This document shows positions 42,349 to 52,205 of a stretch of 64,000 bases of DNA, in pieces (the first letter of the stretch is position 1; the number at the start of each line of letters is the position of its first letter). This stretch comes from Dongia sedimenti (GTDB lineage Bacteria > Pseudomonadota > Alphaproteobacteria > Dongiales > Dongiaceae), in assembly GCA_030715195.1 (NCBI GenBank), contig JAUYVI010000006.1, positions 124,001-188,000 on the forward strand. Reading direction: 5' to 3'. The translations under genes were made by a program, and so were the position numbers. A model generated the notes under the pieces. It ran no database searches and was not told the DNA's origin. It was given only the letters and a program-made list of their open reading frames with translations.

Positions 42349-43563
42349 GTGATTCATCGCTTCAATATCGAAGCGTTTCCGCTGAGCCGGGAGACCGAGG
42401 CGGCGCTCGAAGGGCTGCGCGCAGAACGAGAGTTCTCGAAGGTCAAGCTCGCCATCCTGTTCGGCGGTTTGCCGCGGGCAGCGAAGCATTACGCCGACAA
42501 TCCGAGTCCGCGCGTCATCATCGTCGAGGATCCGAGCGGCATCGACCAGCTTCTGAAGAACCTCGAGCAGCTGGCCGAAGTCGTGGAGCCGGGCCGCAAG
42601 GTCATCGTCATCGGTTCGATCAACGACGTGCAGGTCTATCGCCGCCTGGTCAGCCAGGGCATCAGCGAATACCTGGTCGGTCCGGTTTCGACCCAGGAAA
42701 TCGTGGAAGCGGTCGTGGAATCGATCCGCGACCCGTCGCAGAAGGAGCAGGGCCGGCTGGTCTCGTTCATCGGTGCGCGGGGCGGCGTCGGCAGCACGAC
42801 GGTCGCCTGCAACACCGCCTGGACCTTGGCCGACACCGCCAAGGCCGAGACCATCCTGGTCGATCTCGATCTCAATTTCGGCACCGCCGCGCTCTCGCTC
42901 AACCTCGATCCGAAGCAGTCGGCGGGCGACGCCTTGATCGATACCGAGCGGCTCGATGCCACCCTGGTCGAGCGCTTCCTGATGGAGCATGACGAGCACC
43001 TGAGCGTGATCTCGACGCAGGGCACGCTGAAGGAGCTCTATCGGCCGACCACGGAAAGCGTCGAGCGCCTGATCGACCTCACGCGCCAGATGGCCTCGAC
43101 CGTCGTGGTCGATCTGCCCCGGCAATGGACCGATTGGACCTCCAACCTGCTGGTCCTGTCCGACGAGGTGGTGATCACCGCGGCGCCGGACTTGAGCAAC
43201 CTGCGGGACGCCAAGATGCTGGTCGACTGGATGCGCAGCCGCCGGGGCGAGCAGGCCAATGTCCGGCTGGTGCTGAACAAGCTCGACGCCGCCAAGAAGA
43301 CCCAGCTCTCGGTGAAGGATTTTCAGGAATCCCTAAGGCTGGTTCCGATCGGCGTGCTGCCGTTCGAGCCTCAGGTGTTCGGCCAGCTTTCGAATAACGG
43401 TCAGGTTTTCGGAGAAGGTGCCCGTTCACACAAGGCGGCGGCCACTTTCCGGCAGATTGCGACGACTCTCGGCGCCCGGCAATCGACCGCCGCGCGGACG
43501 GGCGGCGGCGAAAACTCGCTTCTCGGCTGGCTGAAGAAGAAGCCGAAAAAGCAGGCGAGTTGA
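42349..43563 (+). CDS. cpaE: Tad pilus localisation ATPase CpaE (TadZ)
   Basis: 404 residues. An N-terminal receiver-like domain without the usual Asp (about 1-135) is followed by a ParA/MinD-type ATPase with a deviant Walker motif (GARGGVGSTT) and LVDLDLNFG. It marks the pole or site where the pilus is built. GTG at 42349 follows ATAGGAG. Residues near the end are basic (LKKKPKKQ), possibly for membrane contact. Confidence 0.94.
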   Translation: MIHRFNIEAFPLSRETEAALEGLRAEREFSKVKLAILFGGLPRAAKHYADNPSPRVIIVEDPSGIDQLLKNLEQLAEVVEPGRKVIVIGSINDVQVYRRLVSQGISEYLVGPVSTQEIVEAVVESIRDPSQKEQGRLVSFIGARGGVGSTTVACNTAWTLADTAKAETILVDLDLNFGTAALSLNLDPKQSAGDALIDTERLDATLVERFLMEHDEHLSVISTQGTLKELYRPTTESVERLIDLTRQMASTVVVDLPRQWTDWTSNLLVLSDEVVITAAPDLSNLRDAKMLVDWMRSRRGEQANVRLVLNKLDAAKKTQLSVKDFQESLRLVPIGVLPFEPQVFGQLSNNGQVFGEGARSHKAAATFRQIATTLGARQSTAARTGGGENSLLGWLKKKPKKQAS

Positions 43564-43629
43564 CAGTCGGCGCCTCCGGCCCGAAGCTTGACCCTAAGTG
43601 GCTTTTTGAAGCGAGGAGCCTGAACAGGA

Positions 43630-45039
43630 ATGTTCGGCAAGCGTAACAATCCCCCAGCCGTTGGCTCCCGCGCGCCGACCGTGGCCGAAGCGCCGACGGT
43701 GCCCGCGCCCAGCCCGACGCCCCGTCCGCCTGCGGGCGGTGCGGGCGGCGGCCGTGGCGGCGAGCTTGATTCCCGCTTGGCGGAAATCAAGCTGAACGTC
43801 TTCAACGACCTGATGGCGACCGTCGATCTCGGCGAGTTCGCCAAGCTCGATCACAAGTCGGTCCGCGACGCGATCAGCGAGATCGTCAGCGAAATCATCA
43901 ATATGCGGAACCTGACGCTGTCTGCTGCCGAGCAGCAGATGGTGATCACGGAAATCTGCAACGATGTGCTCGGCCTCGGCCCGTTGGAGCCGCTGCTGGC
44001 GCGCGACGACATCGCCGACATCATGGTCAACGGCGCCGACAAGGTCTACATCGAGTGCAACGGCAAGATCGAGCTGACCGACATCCGGTTCCGCGACAAC
44101 CAGCAGCTGATGAACATCTGTCAGCGCATCGTCTCGGCGATCGGCCGGCGTGTCGATGAAGCGAGCCCGATCTGCGACGCGCGCCTGGCCGACGGCTCGC
44201 GCGTCAACGTCATTGCGCCGCCGCTGTCGATCGACGGCCCGGCGCTCACCATCCGAAAATTCCGCCGCGACCGGCTGACCCTCGACAAGCTGGTGAAGTT
44301 CGGCACGATCACGCCGGCAGGCGGCCGGTTGCTCGAGATCATCGGCCATTGCCGGATCAACACCATCGTTTCCGGCGGTACCGGCTCCGGCAAGACCACG
44401 CTCCTGAACTGCCTCACCAACTACATCGACCGCACCGAGCGCATCATCACCTGCGAAGACGCGGCCGAGCTGCAGCTGCAGCAGCCGCATGTGGTGCGCC
44501 TCGAGACCCGGCCGCCCAACCTGGAAGGCGTCGGCGCGGTGACGATGCGCGACCTGGTCCGCAACTGCCTGCGTATGCGCCCCGAGCGGATCATCGTCGG
44601 CGAGGTCCGCGGTCCGGAGGCATTCGACCTGCTGCAGGCGATGAATACCGGCCATGACGGCTCCATGGGCACGATCCACGCCAACAACCCGCGCGAATGC
44701 GTGTCGCGTCTCGAGAACATGATCGCCATGGGCGGCTACAACCTGCCGGCCAAGACCGTGCGCGAGCACATCGCCGGCGCGATCCAGGTCGTGGTGCAGT
44801 CGGCCCGCCTGCGCGACGGCTCGCGCAAGATCACCCATGTCTCGGAAGTGATGGGCATGGAAGGCGAAGTCGTGACCTTGCAGGATCTGTTCGTCTACGA
44901 GATCACCGGCGAGGACGCGCAGGGCCGGATCACCGGCCGCCATCGCTTCACCGGCCTGCGCCCCGGCTTCTGGGATCGCGTCCGCTACTTCGGCAAGGAA
45001 CGCGATCTGGCCGAGGCGATGGAGGCCGGTAATGCCTAA
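43630..45039 (+). CDS. cpaF: Tad pilus assembly ATPase CpaF (TadA)
   Basis: 469 residues: a Pro/Gly-rich N-terminal tail, then the type II/IV secretion ATPase core with Walker [10 protein letters not shown], the Asp box, [11 protein letters not shown], and [16 protein letters not shown] (Walker B region). It powers both extension and retraction of the Tad pilus on the cytosolic face. It overlaps tadB by 8 nt. Confidence 0.96.
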   Translation: MFGKRNNPPAVGSRAPTVAEAPTVPAPSPTPRPPAGGAGGGRGGELDSRLAEIKLNVFNDLMATVDLGEFAKLDHKSVRDAISEIVSEIINMRNLTLSAAEQQMVITEICNDVLGLGPLEPLLARDDIADIMVNGADKVYIECNGKIELTDIRFRDNQQLMNICQRIVSAIGRRVDEASPICDARLADGSRVNVIAPPLSIDGPALTIRKFRRDRLTLDKLVKFGTITPAGGRLLEIIGHCRINTIVSGGTGSGKTTLLNCLTNYIDRTERIITCEDAAELQLQQPHVVRLETRPPNLEGVGAVTMRDLVRNCLRMRPERIIVGEVRGPEAFDLLQAMNTGHDGSMGTIHANNPRECVSRLENMIAMGGYNLPAKTVREHIAGAIQVVVQSARLRDGSRKITHVSEVMGMEGEVVTLQDLFVYEITGEDAQGRITGRHRFTGLRPGFWDRVRYFGKERDLAEAMEAGNA

Positions 45040-46048
45040 CCTCGCCGCGAATCCCGTTCTCCTGATCTACGGGATTGCGGGATTGGCCGCGATCGCCATG
45101 CTGCTGCTCGGCTTCGGCATCTATGCGGCGGTGACGGCGCCCCAGGCGCGTCTCAAGCGCCGCATCAGCACCGTGGTCGGCGACCCGCTGCCGGCGATGG
45201 TCCTGCCGGGCACCGGCCGCAAGGACCAGAACGCCGGCGCCAAGCGGAAGAAGCAGATCCAGGAGCGCCTGAAGCACGCCGAGGAAGCGCGGCATAAGCG
45301 CCGCGGCTCGAAGCTCCGCGAGCAACTGGTGTTTGCCGGACTCAGCATCTCGCCGCAGCAATTCATTCTCTATGCCCTGCTCGGCGGCGCGATCGTCACC
45401 GGCCTCACCTTCATCTTCGGTCTCCCGCCGATCATGCTGCCCGCCGTCGGCCTGGTCGCCTTTCTCGGCATTCCGAAATTCGTGCTCGGTTTCCTGATCA
45501 AGCGGCGCCTGAAGAAGTTCATCGCCGCCTTTCCCGACGCCATCGACATCATCGTCCGCGGCGTGCGGTCCGGCCTGACGGTCGGCGAGTGCCTCAGCAT
45601 CATCTCCCAGGAATCGCCCGATCCGGTCGGCCCGGAATTCCGCATGGTGAACGAGGCGATCAAGCTGGGGCAGCCTATGGCCGATGCGCTGCAGCGCATG
45701 AGCGACCGCCTGCCCAGTCCGGAGTTCCGCTACTTCACCATCGTGCTCGGCACGCAGCAGACCACCGGCGGCAACCTCGCCGAGACCTTGGCGAAGCTCT
45801 CCGACGTGCTGCGCCAGCGCAAGAAGATGCGCGACAAGGTGCAGGCCATGTCGAGCGAAGCCAAGGCATCCGCCGGCATCATCGGCTCGCTGCCGCTGTT
45901 CGTCATGGGCGCGCTGACGTTCCTGGCGCCCGACTACGTCGCCTTGCTCTTCACCACCGAAACCGGCAACTTCATGCTCGCGATCTGCGTCGTGGTCATG
46001 GGGACGGGTGTCATGGTGATGCGCAAGATGATCAACTTCGACATGTAG
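45032..46048 (+). CDS. tadB: Tad inner-membrane platform protein TadB
   Basis: 338 residues. Helices at the N-terminus and in the middle precede the T2SSF domain (FPDAIDIIVRGVRSGLTVGE through GTQQTTGGNLAETL), with two more helices at the C-terminus. It is half of the platform on which CpaF acts. The start overlaps cpaF by 8 nt. Confidence 0.95.
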   Translation: MPNLAANPVLLIYGIAGLAAIAMLLLGFGIYAAVTAPQARLKRRISTVVGDPLPAMVLPGTGRKDQNAGAKRKKQIQERLKHAEEARHKRRGSKLREQLVFAGLSISPQQFILYALLGGAIVTGLTFIFGLPPIMLPAVGLVAFLGIPKFVLGFLIKRRLKKFIAAFPDAIDIIVRGVRSGLTVGECLSIISQESPDPVGPEFRMVNEAIKLGQPMADALQRMSDRLPSPEFRYFTIVLGTQQTTGGNLAETLAKLSDVLRQRKKMRDKVQAMSSEAKASAGIIGSLPLFVMGALTFLAPDYVALLFTTETGNFMLAICVVVMGTGVMVMRKMINFDM

Positions 46049-46091
46049 CGCCGCCGGCGGACTTCGGTCGGGCCGCAAACCTGGGATAGCC

Positions 46092-47060
46092 ATGTTCGAG
46101 AATTTCACCTTCGGCTTCGACCTTCCGACCGTGATCGTGCTGATCGCCTTCATCGCCGCCTTCGCGTCGGTGATGGCGGTCGCCACCCTCTTCATGCAGA
46201 ACGACAAGTTCGCGGCGCGCCGCCGCGCCGTGGCGTTCAAGCGCGACGAGCTGCAGATCCAGCAGCGCGAGTCCTTCCAGTCGCGCCGGCGGTTGCAGCC
46301 GACCCGGTCCGAAAGCGCGATGCGCAACGTGATCAAGCAGCTGCGCCTCGAGGACATGCTTGAGCAGAAGGATCTGAAGCGGCGCCTGGTGCAGGCGGGC
46401 TGGCGCAACAGCTCGGCCCCCGTCACGTTCACCTTCGTCCGGCTCGCCATGCCGATCGGGCTCGCGGTCCTCGCCTTCTTCTACAGCCTGTCGCTGTTCC
46501 CGGACTGGTCGACCCAGGCGAAGTTGCTGACCGCGCTGGTCGGCGCGGCCTTCGGCTGGCTGCTGCCGACGATCTTCCTGACCAACGCCGTACAGAAACG
46601 CCAGAAGATACTGATGCGCGCCTTGCCCGACGCGCTCGACCTCATGGTGATCTGCGTCGAATCCGGCATGTCGATCGAGGCCGCATTCAACAAGGTCTCG
46701 GAAGAGATGGCGGAGTCGGCGCCGCTCATGGCGGAAGAGGTGGGCATGACGGCGGCCGAGCTCGCTTACCTCGGCGACCGGCGGGCGGCCTACGAGAACC
46801 TGGCCGAGCGCACCGGCCTCGCGACCTTTCGCTCGCTGACCACCACCCTGCTGCAGTCGGAAAAGTACGGCACACCGATCGCCCAGGGCTTGCGCGTCAT
46901 CGCGCAGGAAAATCGCGACGCACGGCTCAACGCCGCGGAGAAGAAGGCTGCGGCGCTGCCGGCGCAGCTCACGGTGCCGATGATCATCTTCTTCCTGCCG
47001 GTGCTGTTCATCGTGATCGCCGGCCCGGCCGGGATCCAGGTGTCGGAACTGCTGAAATAG
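46092..47060 (+). CDS. tadC: Tad inner-membrane platform protein TadC
   Basis: 322 residues, paralogous to TadB: LPDALDLMVICVESGMSIEAAF and TTTLLQSEKYGTPIAQGLRV mark the T2SSF domain, and the C-terminal helix is MIIFFLPVLFIVIAGPAGI. It pairs with TadB. Last gene of the plus-strand run from pilin copy 2; a 20-bp palindrome follows the stop. Confidence 0.95.
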   Translation: MFENFTFGFDLPTVIVLIAFIAAFASVMAVATLFMQNDKFAARRRAVAFKRDELQIQQRESFQSRRRLQPTRSESAMRNVIKQLRLEDMLEQKDLKRRLVQAGWRNSSAPVTFTFVRLAMPIGLAVLAFFYSLSLFPDWSTQAKLLTALVGAAFGWLLPTIFLTNAVQKRQKILMRALPDALDLMVICVESGMSIEAAFNKVSEEMAESAPLMAEEVGMTAAELAYLGDRRAAYENLAERTGLATFRSLTTTLLQSEKYGTPIAQGLRVIAQENRDARLNAAEKKAAALPAQLTVPMIIFFLPVLFIVIAGPAGIQVSELLK

Positions 47061-47063
47061 CGC

Positions 47064-47083
47064 GCGATCCGGCGCCGGATCGC
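47064..47083. terminator. Perfect 20-bp palindrome between tadC and tadD
   Basis: GCGATCCGGCGCCGGATCGC lies 4 nt past the tadC stop and touches the stop of the convergent tadD gene. It can fold on both strands and so may end both transcripts, though no T run follows. Confidence 0.55.
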
Positions 47084-47949
47084 TATTGCACCGCCGACCC
47101 GCCCGATTGGCCCGCCGGCTGCGGCACCAGGCTCGGTGCCGCGGCACCCTTCGCCGCGGCGGAAATCATCCGGAAATAGGCATTGTTGTTGTCCGCCACG
47201 TCCGCCGGCAGGTCCTTGCGCGCGAGGCGCTCGGCCGAGTCGGGGTCGCCCTTGATCGCCATCAGCAAGGCCAGGTTCTGCCGGGTCTGCGCCGAGGCCG
47301 CCGGCTGGTCGATCGCCTGTTGCAGGGTGGCGATGGCGCCGTCGAGATCGCCGCTCGATGCCTGCGACAAGGCGAGATTGTTGAGCACGGTCGGATTGCT
47401 CGGCGAGGCGATCAATGCCTGGGCATAGGCCTCGCGCGCCTCGGCATAATTGCCTTGATAGTCGTAGGCGACCCCGAGCGTGGAGAGGATCTCCCAATCG
47501 TTCGGCGCCTCGGCCTTCGCCTCCAGCAAGGTGGGCAGGGCGAGATTGTCCTGATCGGCCGCGAGATAGGCCTTGCCGAGCTCGGTCAGCAGCGGCGCGG
47601 TCCGGCCGTGCTTGCCGATCAACTGGCTGACCACCGAAATCGCGCTCTGGGCCTGACCGGCGAACCGGAGGTTTCTGGCGAGGCTGAGCGACAGTTCGGT
47701 GTCGTCCGGATTGGTCGCATGGAGACCCTGGTAGATGCTGACGGCATCGGCGTAGTTGTAGGAAGCCTCCGCCTGCTTGGCCGCCTGCAATTGGGCGGCC
47801 TGGAGCGAGGCATTGGCTTCCGGCTTCGCCTCCGGCGGCGTGTTGCATCCGGCCAGCAGCAAACCGGCGGCGACCGTGGCCAGCAGGGCCATGCGCCGGC
47901 CGGACGCCCTGGCGGCTTTCGGGCCCGATCGCCGTGTCATCCCGACCAT
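47083..47949 (-). CDS. tadD: Tad pilotin-type TPR lipoprotein TadD
   Basis: 288 residues. The lipobox is LLLAGC (Cys near residue 35). Several tetratricopeptide repeats follow (LGKAYLAADQDNLALPTLLEA, LGVAYDYQGNYAEAREAYAQA, LALSQASSGDLDGAIATLQQA). TadD helps place the secretin in the outer membrane. ATG at 47949 follows GGGGAG; 47940 is possible. The gene is on the opposite strand to the rest of the core genes. Confidence 0.92.
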   Translation of the reverse strand: MVGMTRRSGPKAARASGRRMALLATVAAGLLLAGCNTPPEAKPEANASLQAAQLQAAKQAEASYNYADAVSIYQGLHATNPDDTELSLSLARNLRFAGQAQSAISVVSQLIGKHGRTAPLLTELGKAYLAADQDNLALPTLLEAKAEAPNDWEILSTLGVAYDYQGNYAEAREAYAQALIASPSNPTVLNNLALSQASSGDLDGAIATLQQAIDQPAASAQTRQNLALLMAIKGDPDSAERLARKDLPADVADNNNAYFRMISAAAKGAAAPSLVPQPAGQSGGSAVQ

Positions 47950-48192
47950 ACGGCATTCTCCCCAGCGGCCGGGGCCGCCATTCTCCCGGACCAGCTCCGG
48001 GCCCCGAGGCGGACCGCAACCATTTGATGATCTTATACATTTTCCGCGGCGAAGCGGCAAGCAGCATCCGGGCACCCCGGCGCGGGCATGCATTGTGGAT
48101 TGCCGCCAGAAGGCTTCTCGACTAGGATTAACAAATACCGGCTAGAGGGTTGAGTCCGTTGCCGAACGGACGGGGCCGGTACGGAGGGGAAA

Positions 48193-48726
48193 ATGCGCCG
48201 TCTGTTCATTTTGCTGCCGATGCTGGTCCTGGCCAGTACCGCCGCGCTGGCGGATGGACTCAATCTCAATTGGCGCGAGGCGCGGGTGGTGAAGCTCGCC
48301 AAGCCCGCCACCAGCATCGTGGTCGGTGATCCGACCGTGGCGGACGTGACCCTGGACACGCCGGACACCATCATCGTGTTCGGCAAGACACCCGGCGAGA
48401 CCAACATTCTGGTGCTGAGCGACAAGCAGGAGCTGCTCCTGGATTGGCCGGTGGTGGTGTCGCCCATCACCGCCCGGCATGTCAGCGTGCTCAACGCCTC
48501 GGGGGACGAGGCGCCGACCGAAGTGCTCTATGCCTGCGGCACCGAACGTTGCGCCCGCGTGCTGTCGCCGACCGACGTCCAGTTCCGGTCCTCGGCGAGC
48601 ACCAGCACCAGCAGCGACACCGGTGCATCCACGACGGCCTCCACCTCGCAAACCACCACCAGCACGGGCAGCCTCAACCAGACCGGCGGCGGCGCCGCCG
48701 CCCCGGCGACCGACGCCCAGCCGTAA
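48193..48726 (+). CDS. Exported secretin N-domain-like pilus assembly protein
   Basis: 177 residues: signal peptide (to ALA, about residue 20), a pilus assembly N-terminal domain (VGDPTVADVTLDTPDTIIVFGKTPGETNILVL) close to the N-domain of CpaC, and a low-complexity Ser/Thr tail. A Cys pair (ACGTERC) may form a disulfide. It may be an extra periplasmic ring or chaperone for the secretin. GGAGGGG precedes the ATG. Confidence 0.85.
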   Translation: MRRLFILLPMLVLASTAALADGLNLNWREARVVKLAKPATSIVVGDPTVADVTLDTPDTIIVFGKTPGETNILVLSDKQELLLDWPVVVSPITARHVSVLNASGDEAPTEVLYACGTERCARVLSPTDVQFRSSASTSTSSDTGASTTASTSQTTTSTGSLNQTGGGAAAPATDAQP

Positions 48727-48895
48727 TCCCCACTCGCAGGCTGAGCCCGGTGCTCAGGAAATCGCGCAGCGCACATACTGGTGTTCACTTATCGCTTAAT
48801 CCAAGTTAAATCAATGCACTAACGTGGAGAGCCGAATTGCCTCTCCCGTTGTTGCCGCTAAGATATCGGACATGGGGCGGAGAAGGGATCGAGCC

Positions 48896-50671
48896 ATGTC
48901 GCTACGACGCATTGCTTCCTTGCTGCAGGCCCACTGGCGCGACGGTCGGCCGAATCGCGCGTTCTTGCATGGCGAGAGCGGCGCCATCGCGATCTATTTC
49001 GGGCTTTCCGCCTTGATCTTCGTCGGCGTGGCCGGGCTCGCGGTGGACGCTGCCCGCGGCTATCTCGTCAAGGCGAGGCTATCCCAGGCCATTGACGCCG
49101 CCGCTCTGGCGGGGGGCAAAGCGCTGACCACCGGGAACACCGCCCTGGTGAACGCCGATGTCACCGCTTTCTTCAATGCGAATTTTCCGAACGGTGCCAT
49201 GGGCGCGAACGTCGCCCAGCCCCAGATCGCGATCAATCCCGATCTGACCATCGTCAACGTGACGTCGACCGCGGTGATTCCGACCACGCTGATGCGCGTG
49301 CTCGGCTTTCAGAACATGACGGCGGCCGCCGCGGCTTCGGTCTCGCGGTCCACCAACGGCCTCGACGTGGTCTTCTCCTTCGACGTCTCGGGCTCGATGG
49401 GTGACTCGCCCAAGGGTGGAGGCGCCCGCAAGATCGATACCCTGAAGACGAACGCAAAGGCCCTGGTCGACACTTTGGCTCAGCCCTACAGCAGCGGGAC
49501 GCAGCAGCAGAAAGTCACGATACAAGGCGTTGAATATAGCCTGCTGAACATCGGTGTCGTTCCCTGGAGCTCGAAGGTGAACGTGCTCACCTATCCGAAC
49601 ACGAGCGCCGGTGCGTCGGTCGGCCCGAGCGGCGGCGCCTTCGCCAACCCGATGGGCGGCCGCCAGTACGGCTCTCCGCCGACATACTTGCCGCTGTCGT
49701 CCAACCTCCCTGGTGTCTTCAAGGTCGCAAACTCTGAGGTGCCTCTGCTCCTCGACCCGAACGACGGTACCAACGTTCCGGGCGGTTGGAAGGGCTGTGT
49801 CTACGCGCGCTATTGGGAAGACGGGTCGGAAAGCTCCGATGCCGACACCAAGCTCGGTACCACCGACCCTGGAACTTGGCGCGGCTGGGAGCCCGTTCCG
49901 AACGCCGAAGGCGATTCCGGCTACAACAACGGCTTTGGCTGCTATGCCAGCTACTGGAACGACAACAATCAAGCGAAAATCAGCAATTTTCCCAACCGTC
50001 CTTGGCCCCAGCAGGATGGCACGTTCAAGCCCATTCCCACTCCCGGCTGGTGGATCCCCAGCGCGAGCGGCCCCAACCTGCGCAGCAGCAACGAATGCGC
50101 GCAATGTCCGGAAATCGGCATCCTGCCCCTGCAGCCCGATTACAACGCGGTCAAGTCCATGATCGACGCCCTCGATCCGAAGGGCGCGACGGACGCACCC
50201 CAGGGCTTGTTCTGGGCCTGGGAGGTGTTGATGCCGGGCCAACCATTTGACGAAGCAAAGGTGAGCACGCCGTTTCCGCGGGTGCAGGCGATCGTGTTCA
50301 TGACCGACGGCCAGAACTGGGGCAGCAACGGCGATGCCTATCACGGTTGGTACGGCGACGACACGAGCGCCGGCACGATCACGACCAAGACCGGCAAGAT
50401 CACCCTGCCGGACGGCACCAAGCTTGATAACAACCTGAACAACAAGGTTCTTGAGCTGGCCACCAAGATCAAGGGCACCAATCCCTTGGCTGGGGGCGCG
50501 GTGAAGATCTACGTGATTCAGTACGACACGCTCGATCCCGCCCTCACCACCTTGTTGAAGAAGGTGGCGACCAGCGATCAGTTCTATTTCCAGGCCAGCA
50601 CCAATGCGCAGCTGGAGGCGGCGTTCAAGAAGATCGCATCCAGCCTCTCGGCGTTGCGGCTCATCCAATAG
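48896..50671 (+). CDS. tadG: TadG-like protein with von Willebrand factor A domain
   Basis: 591 residues. The N-terminal part (HGESGAIAIYFGLSALIFVGVAGLAVDAAR) is the TadE/TadG prepilin-like helix with a possible TadV site. A von Willebrand A domain begins near residue 160 with an intact metal site DVSGSMGDS and has a large insert with four Cys. It could act as a surface or tip adhesin of the pilus. ATG at 48896 follows AGAAGGG; 48872 and a GTG at 48824 are possible longer starts. Confidence 0.88.
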   Translation: MSLRRIASLLQAHWRDGRPNRAFLHGESGAIAIYFGLSALIFVGVAGLAVDAARGYLVKARLSQAIDAAALAGGKALTTGNTALVNADVTAFFNANFPNGAMGANVAQPQIAINPDLTIVNVTSTAVIPTTLMRVLGFQNMTAAAAASVSRSTNGLDVVFSFDVSGSMGDSPKGGGARKIDTLKTNAKALVDTLAQPYSSGTQQQKVTIQGVEYSLLNIGVVPWSSKVNVLTYPNTSAGASVGPSGGAFANPMGGRQYGSPPTYLPLSSNLPGVFKVANSEVPLLLDPNDGTNVPGGWKGCVYARYWEDGSESSDADTKLGTTDPGTWRGWEPVPNAEGDSGYNNGFGCYASYWNDNNQAKISNFPNRPWPQQDGTFKPIPTPGWWIPSASGPNLRSSNECAQCPEIGILPLQPDYNAVKSMIDALDPKGATDAPQGLFWAWEVLMPGQPFDEAKVSTPFPRVQAIVFMTDGQNWGSNGDAYHGWYGDDTSAGTITTKTGKITLPDGTKLDNNLNNKVLELATKIKGTNPLAGGAVKIYVIQYDTLDPALTTLLKKVATSDQFYFQASTNAQLEAAFKKIASSLSALRLIQ

Positions 50672-50700
50672 CGGGACGCCGCCCGCGGCCGCGGCGAGGG

Positions 50701-50750
50701 AAAAAAGAAAAACACCGCCTGGGATTGGCCCGCGCGGTGTTTCTTCTTAT
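50701..50750. terminator. Bidirectional terminator between tadG and the tadE-like gene
   Basis: AAACACCGC (50710-50718) pairs with GCGGTGTTT (50734-50742), with A-rich sequence before and T-rich sequence after, so it can end both convergent transcripts. Confidence 0.85.
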
Positions 50751-50756
50751 TGGGAA

Positions 50757-51371
50757 TCAAGGCAGCGGTGTTAGGGCCGCCGGCTTCGTCGTCAGGTTCT
50801 TGTTACGCGGCCGGCTGTAGGAGACCATGTAGAGCTCTGAGCCCTGGTAAATCCGCGTGCCGAACACCGGTACATAGTTGAAGTACACCTCTGCAGCCAG
50901 GACTTCCTGGTCGGCGGCCGGCAGCAGTGCAGTTGGAATCTTTACGGCGTTTCCTTGGGCCCCTTCGACGCCGATCTTGCTCGCGGTCGTCACGGCGCCG
51001 TTGCTTCTCTGCCAGGTCAGGATGACGCCGGCGCCGGCCGGATTGTTGATCGAGCTGACGACGATTTCGCCATTGGTCACGACGTCATAGGGCTGCATCA
51101 ACATCTTGCCCGCGCTGAAGATATCCGCCATCTGCGGGCTGCTGATCGGCTCGTCGGCCTGCGCCACAAGATCCGCGACGCTGGCCGAAGTGCGGGCAAG
51201 CCGCTGATACACCAAGACGTAGCGCGGGACCTCGAAGCATCCCAGCATGAGAAGGACGACGATCGGGAGGACCATCGCGAACTCGATCGCAGCGACGCCG
51301 CGGTCCTCCGCGCCGAAACGGCGCAATCCCATGGCGCAAAAGCAGGAGCGCAATGTGCGTTTCCCGACCAT
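50757..51371 (-). CDS. TadE/TadF-like minor pseudopilin 1
   Basis: 204 residues. The N-terminal segment DRGVAAIEFAMVLPIVVLLMLGCFEV is the TadE-like prepilin helix with the Glu needed for processing. The rest is a periplasmic beta-rich domain. The ATG overlaps the stop of the other TadE-like gene (TGATG), so they are co-translated. It likely helps start or stabilise the pilus. Confidence 0.9.
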   Translation of the reverse strand: MVGKRTLRSCFCAMGLRRFGAEDRGVAAIEFAMVLPIVVLLMLGCFEVPRYVLVYQRLARTSASVADLVAQADEPISSPQMADIFSAGKMLMQPYDVVTNGEIVVSSINNPAGAGVILTWQRSNGAVTTASKIGVEGAQGNAVKIPTALLPAADQEVLAAEVYFNYVPVFGTRIYQGSELYMVSYSRPRNKNLTTKPAALTPLP

Positions 51372-52051
51372 CAGCAGGCGAACGTGCTGCCCGACAGAGC
51401 GGGCTCGTTCTTCACGACGATGGTGGCGCTCATTGGAATGATGTAGCGCCCGGCGTTGTTCGGATCAGGCTTGCCCAGGAACTGACCGACCATGGGGGTC
51501 ATGACCTGCCAGCTGTAGTTTATGGTATAGACCACGATTGCGCCGGCGGCGCCGACGGTACTGCCGGTGCTCTTGGGTCCGTCCCATATTCCATTGCCGA
51601 TCGGGCAGGCTATGTCCTGCCAGGGCTCGCCAGGATCCCACTGGCCATTTCCGTTTTTGTCGGAATAGGGCTCACCGTCCTTGGTCAGCATGAAATTGGT
51701 GAACGTCTCGGTCTTAACATCCGCCTTATCGAGGTTGATCAAGTCAAGCGTGTGCCGGTTGAGGATCAACCCGATCGTCGCCATGCGCAGGTCGGACGGG
51801 TCTTTCTTGAACGGAACCGGGACCTTGCTGAGGTCCACCGCACCAGGCGTCTGCGAGGTGATCATGCCGTAGCGCGACGCTTCCTTGAGGCCGCCCTCCA
51901 GGGTCACCAGGCTTGCCATGTACAGGCTGACCTCCATGATGCCGAAGGTGAACAACAGCATGAGGGGGAAGACCAGGGCGAACTCAATGATCGCCGCGCC
52001 ATCGCCGCTGCGACCGAACCGCCGAAACTTGGCTGAAAACTGGCCTTTCAT
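51371..52051 (-). CDS. TadE/TadF-like minor pseudopilin 2, with EF-hand-like loop
   Basis: 226 residues. GDGAAIIEFALVFPLMLLFTFGIMEV is the TadE-like helix with conserved Glu. The periplasmic part contains DKNGNGQWDPGE (encoded at 51626-51661), with acidic or amide ligands at positions 1, 3, 5, 9 and 12 of an EF-hand-type calcium loop, and two Cys (ACPIG, FAC at the end). First gene of the two-gene minus-strand operon. Confidence 0.9.
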   Translation of the reverse strand: MKGQFSAKFRRFGRSGDGAAIIEFALVFPLMLLFTFGIMEVSLYMASLVTLEGGLKEASRYGMITSQTPGAVDLSKVPVPFKKDPSDLRMATIGLILNRHTLDLINLDKADVKTETFTNFMLTKDGEPYSDKNGNGQWDPGEPWQDIACPIGNGIWDGPKSTGSTVGAAGAIVVYTINYSWQVMTPMVGQFLGKPDPNNAGRYIIPMSATIVVKNEPALSGSTFAC

Positions 52052-52205
52052 GGACCCTTACCTACGGTCACAAAGCCGGACCTGAACCCGGCTCCAATGT
52101 ATGGGGCGCAACGCTCAAAGTCCAGTTAGCGACCTGATTCTCCAAGCAAAAACGCCGAATCTTGCACCCGTATGTGATGTCGGTCGCAGATCGAGGAGCC
52201 CCGGT

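Noticed and set aside
48796-48809. A CtrA-type site TTAA-N6-TTAA upstream of tadG
   Set aside because: The spacer is 6, not the 7 of the known consensus. A nearer match at 39003-39017 (TTAA-N7-TTCA) before cpaB has a mismatch. Neither is strong enough to annotate.
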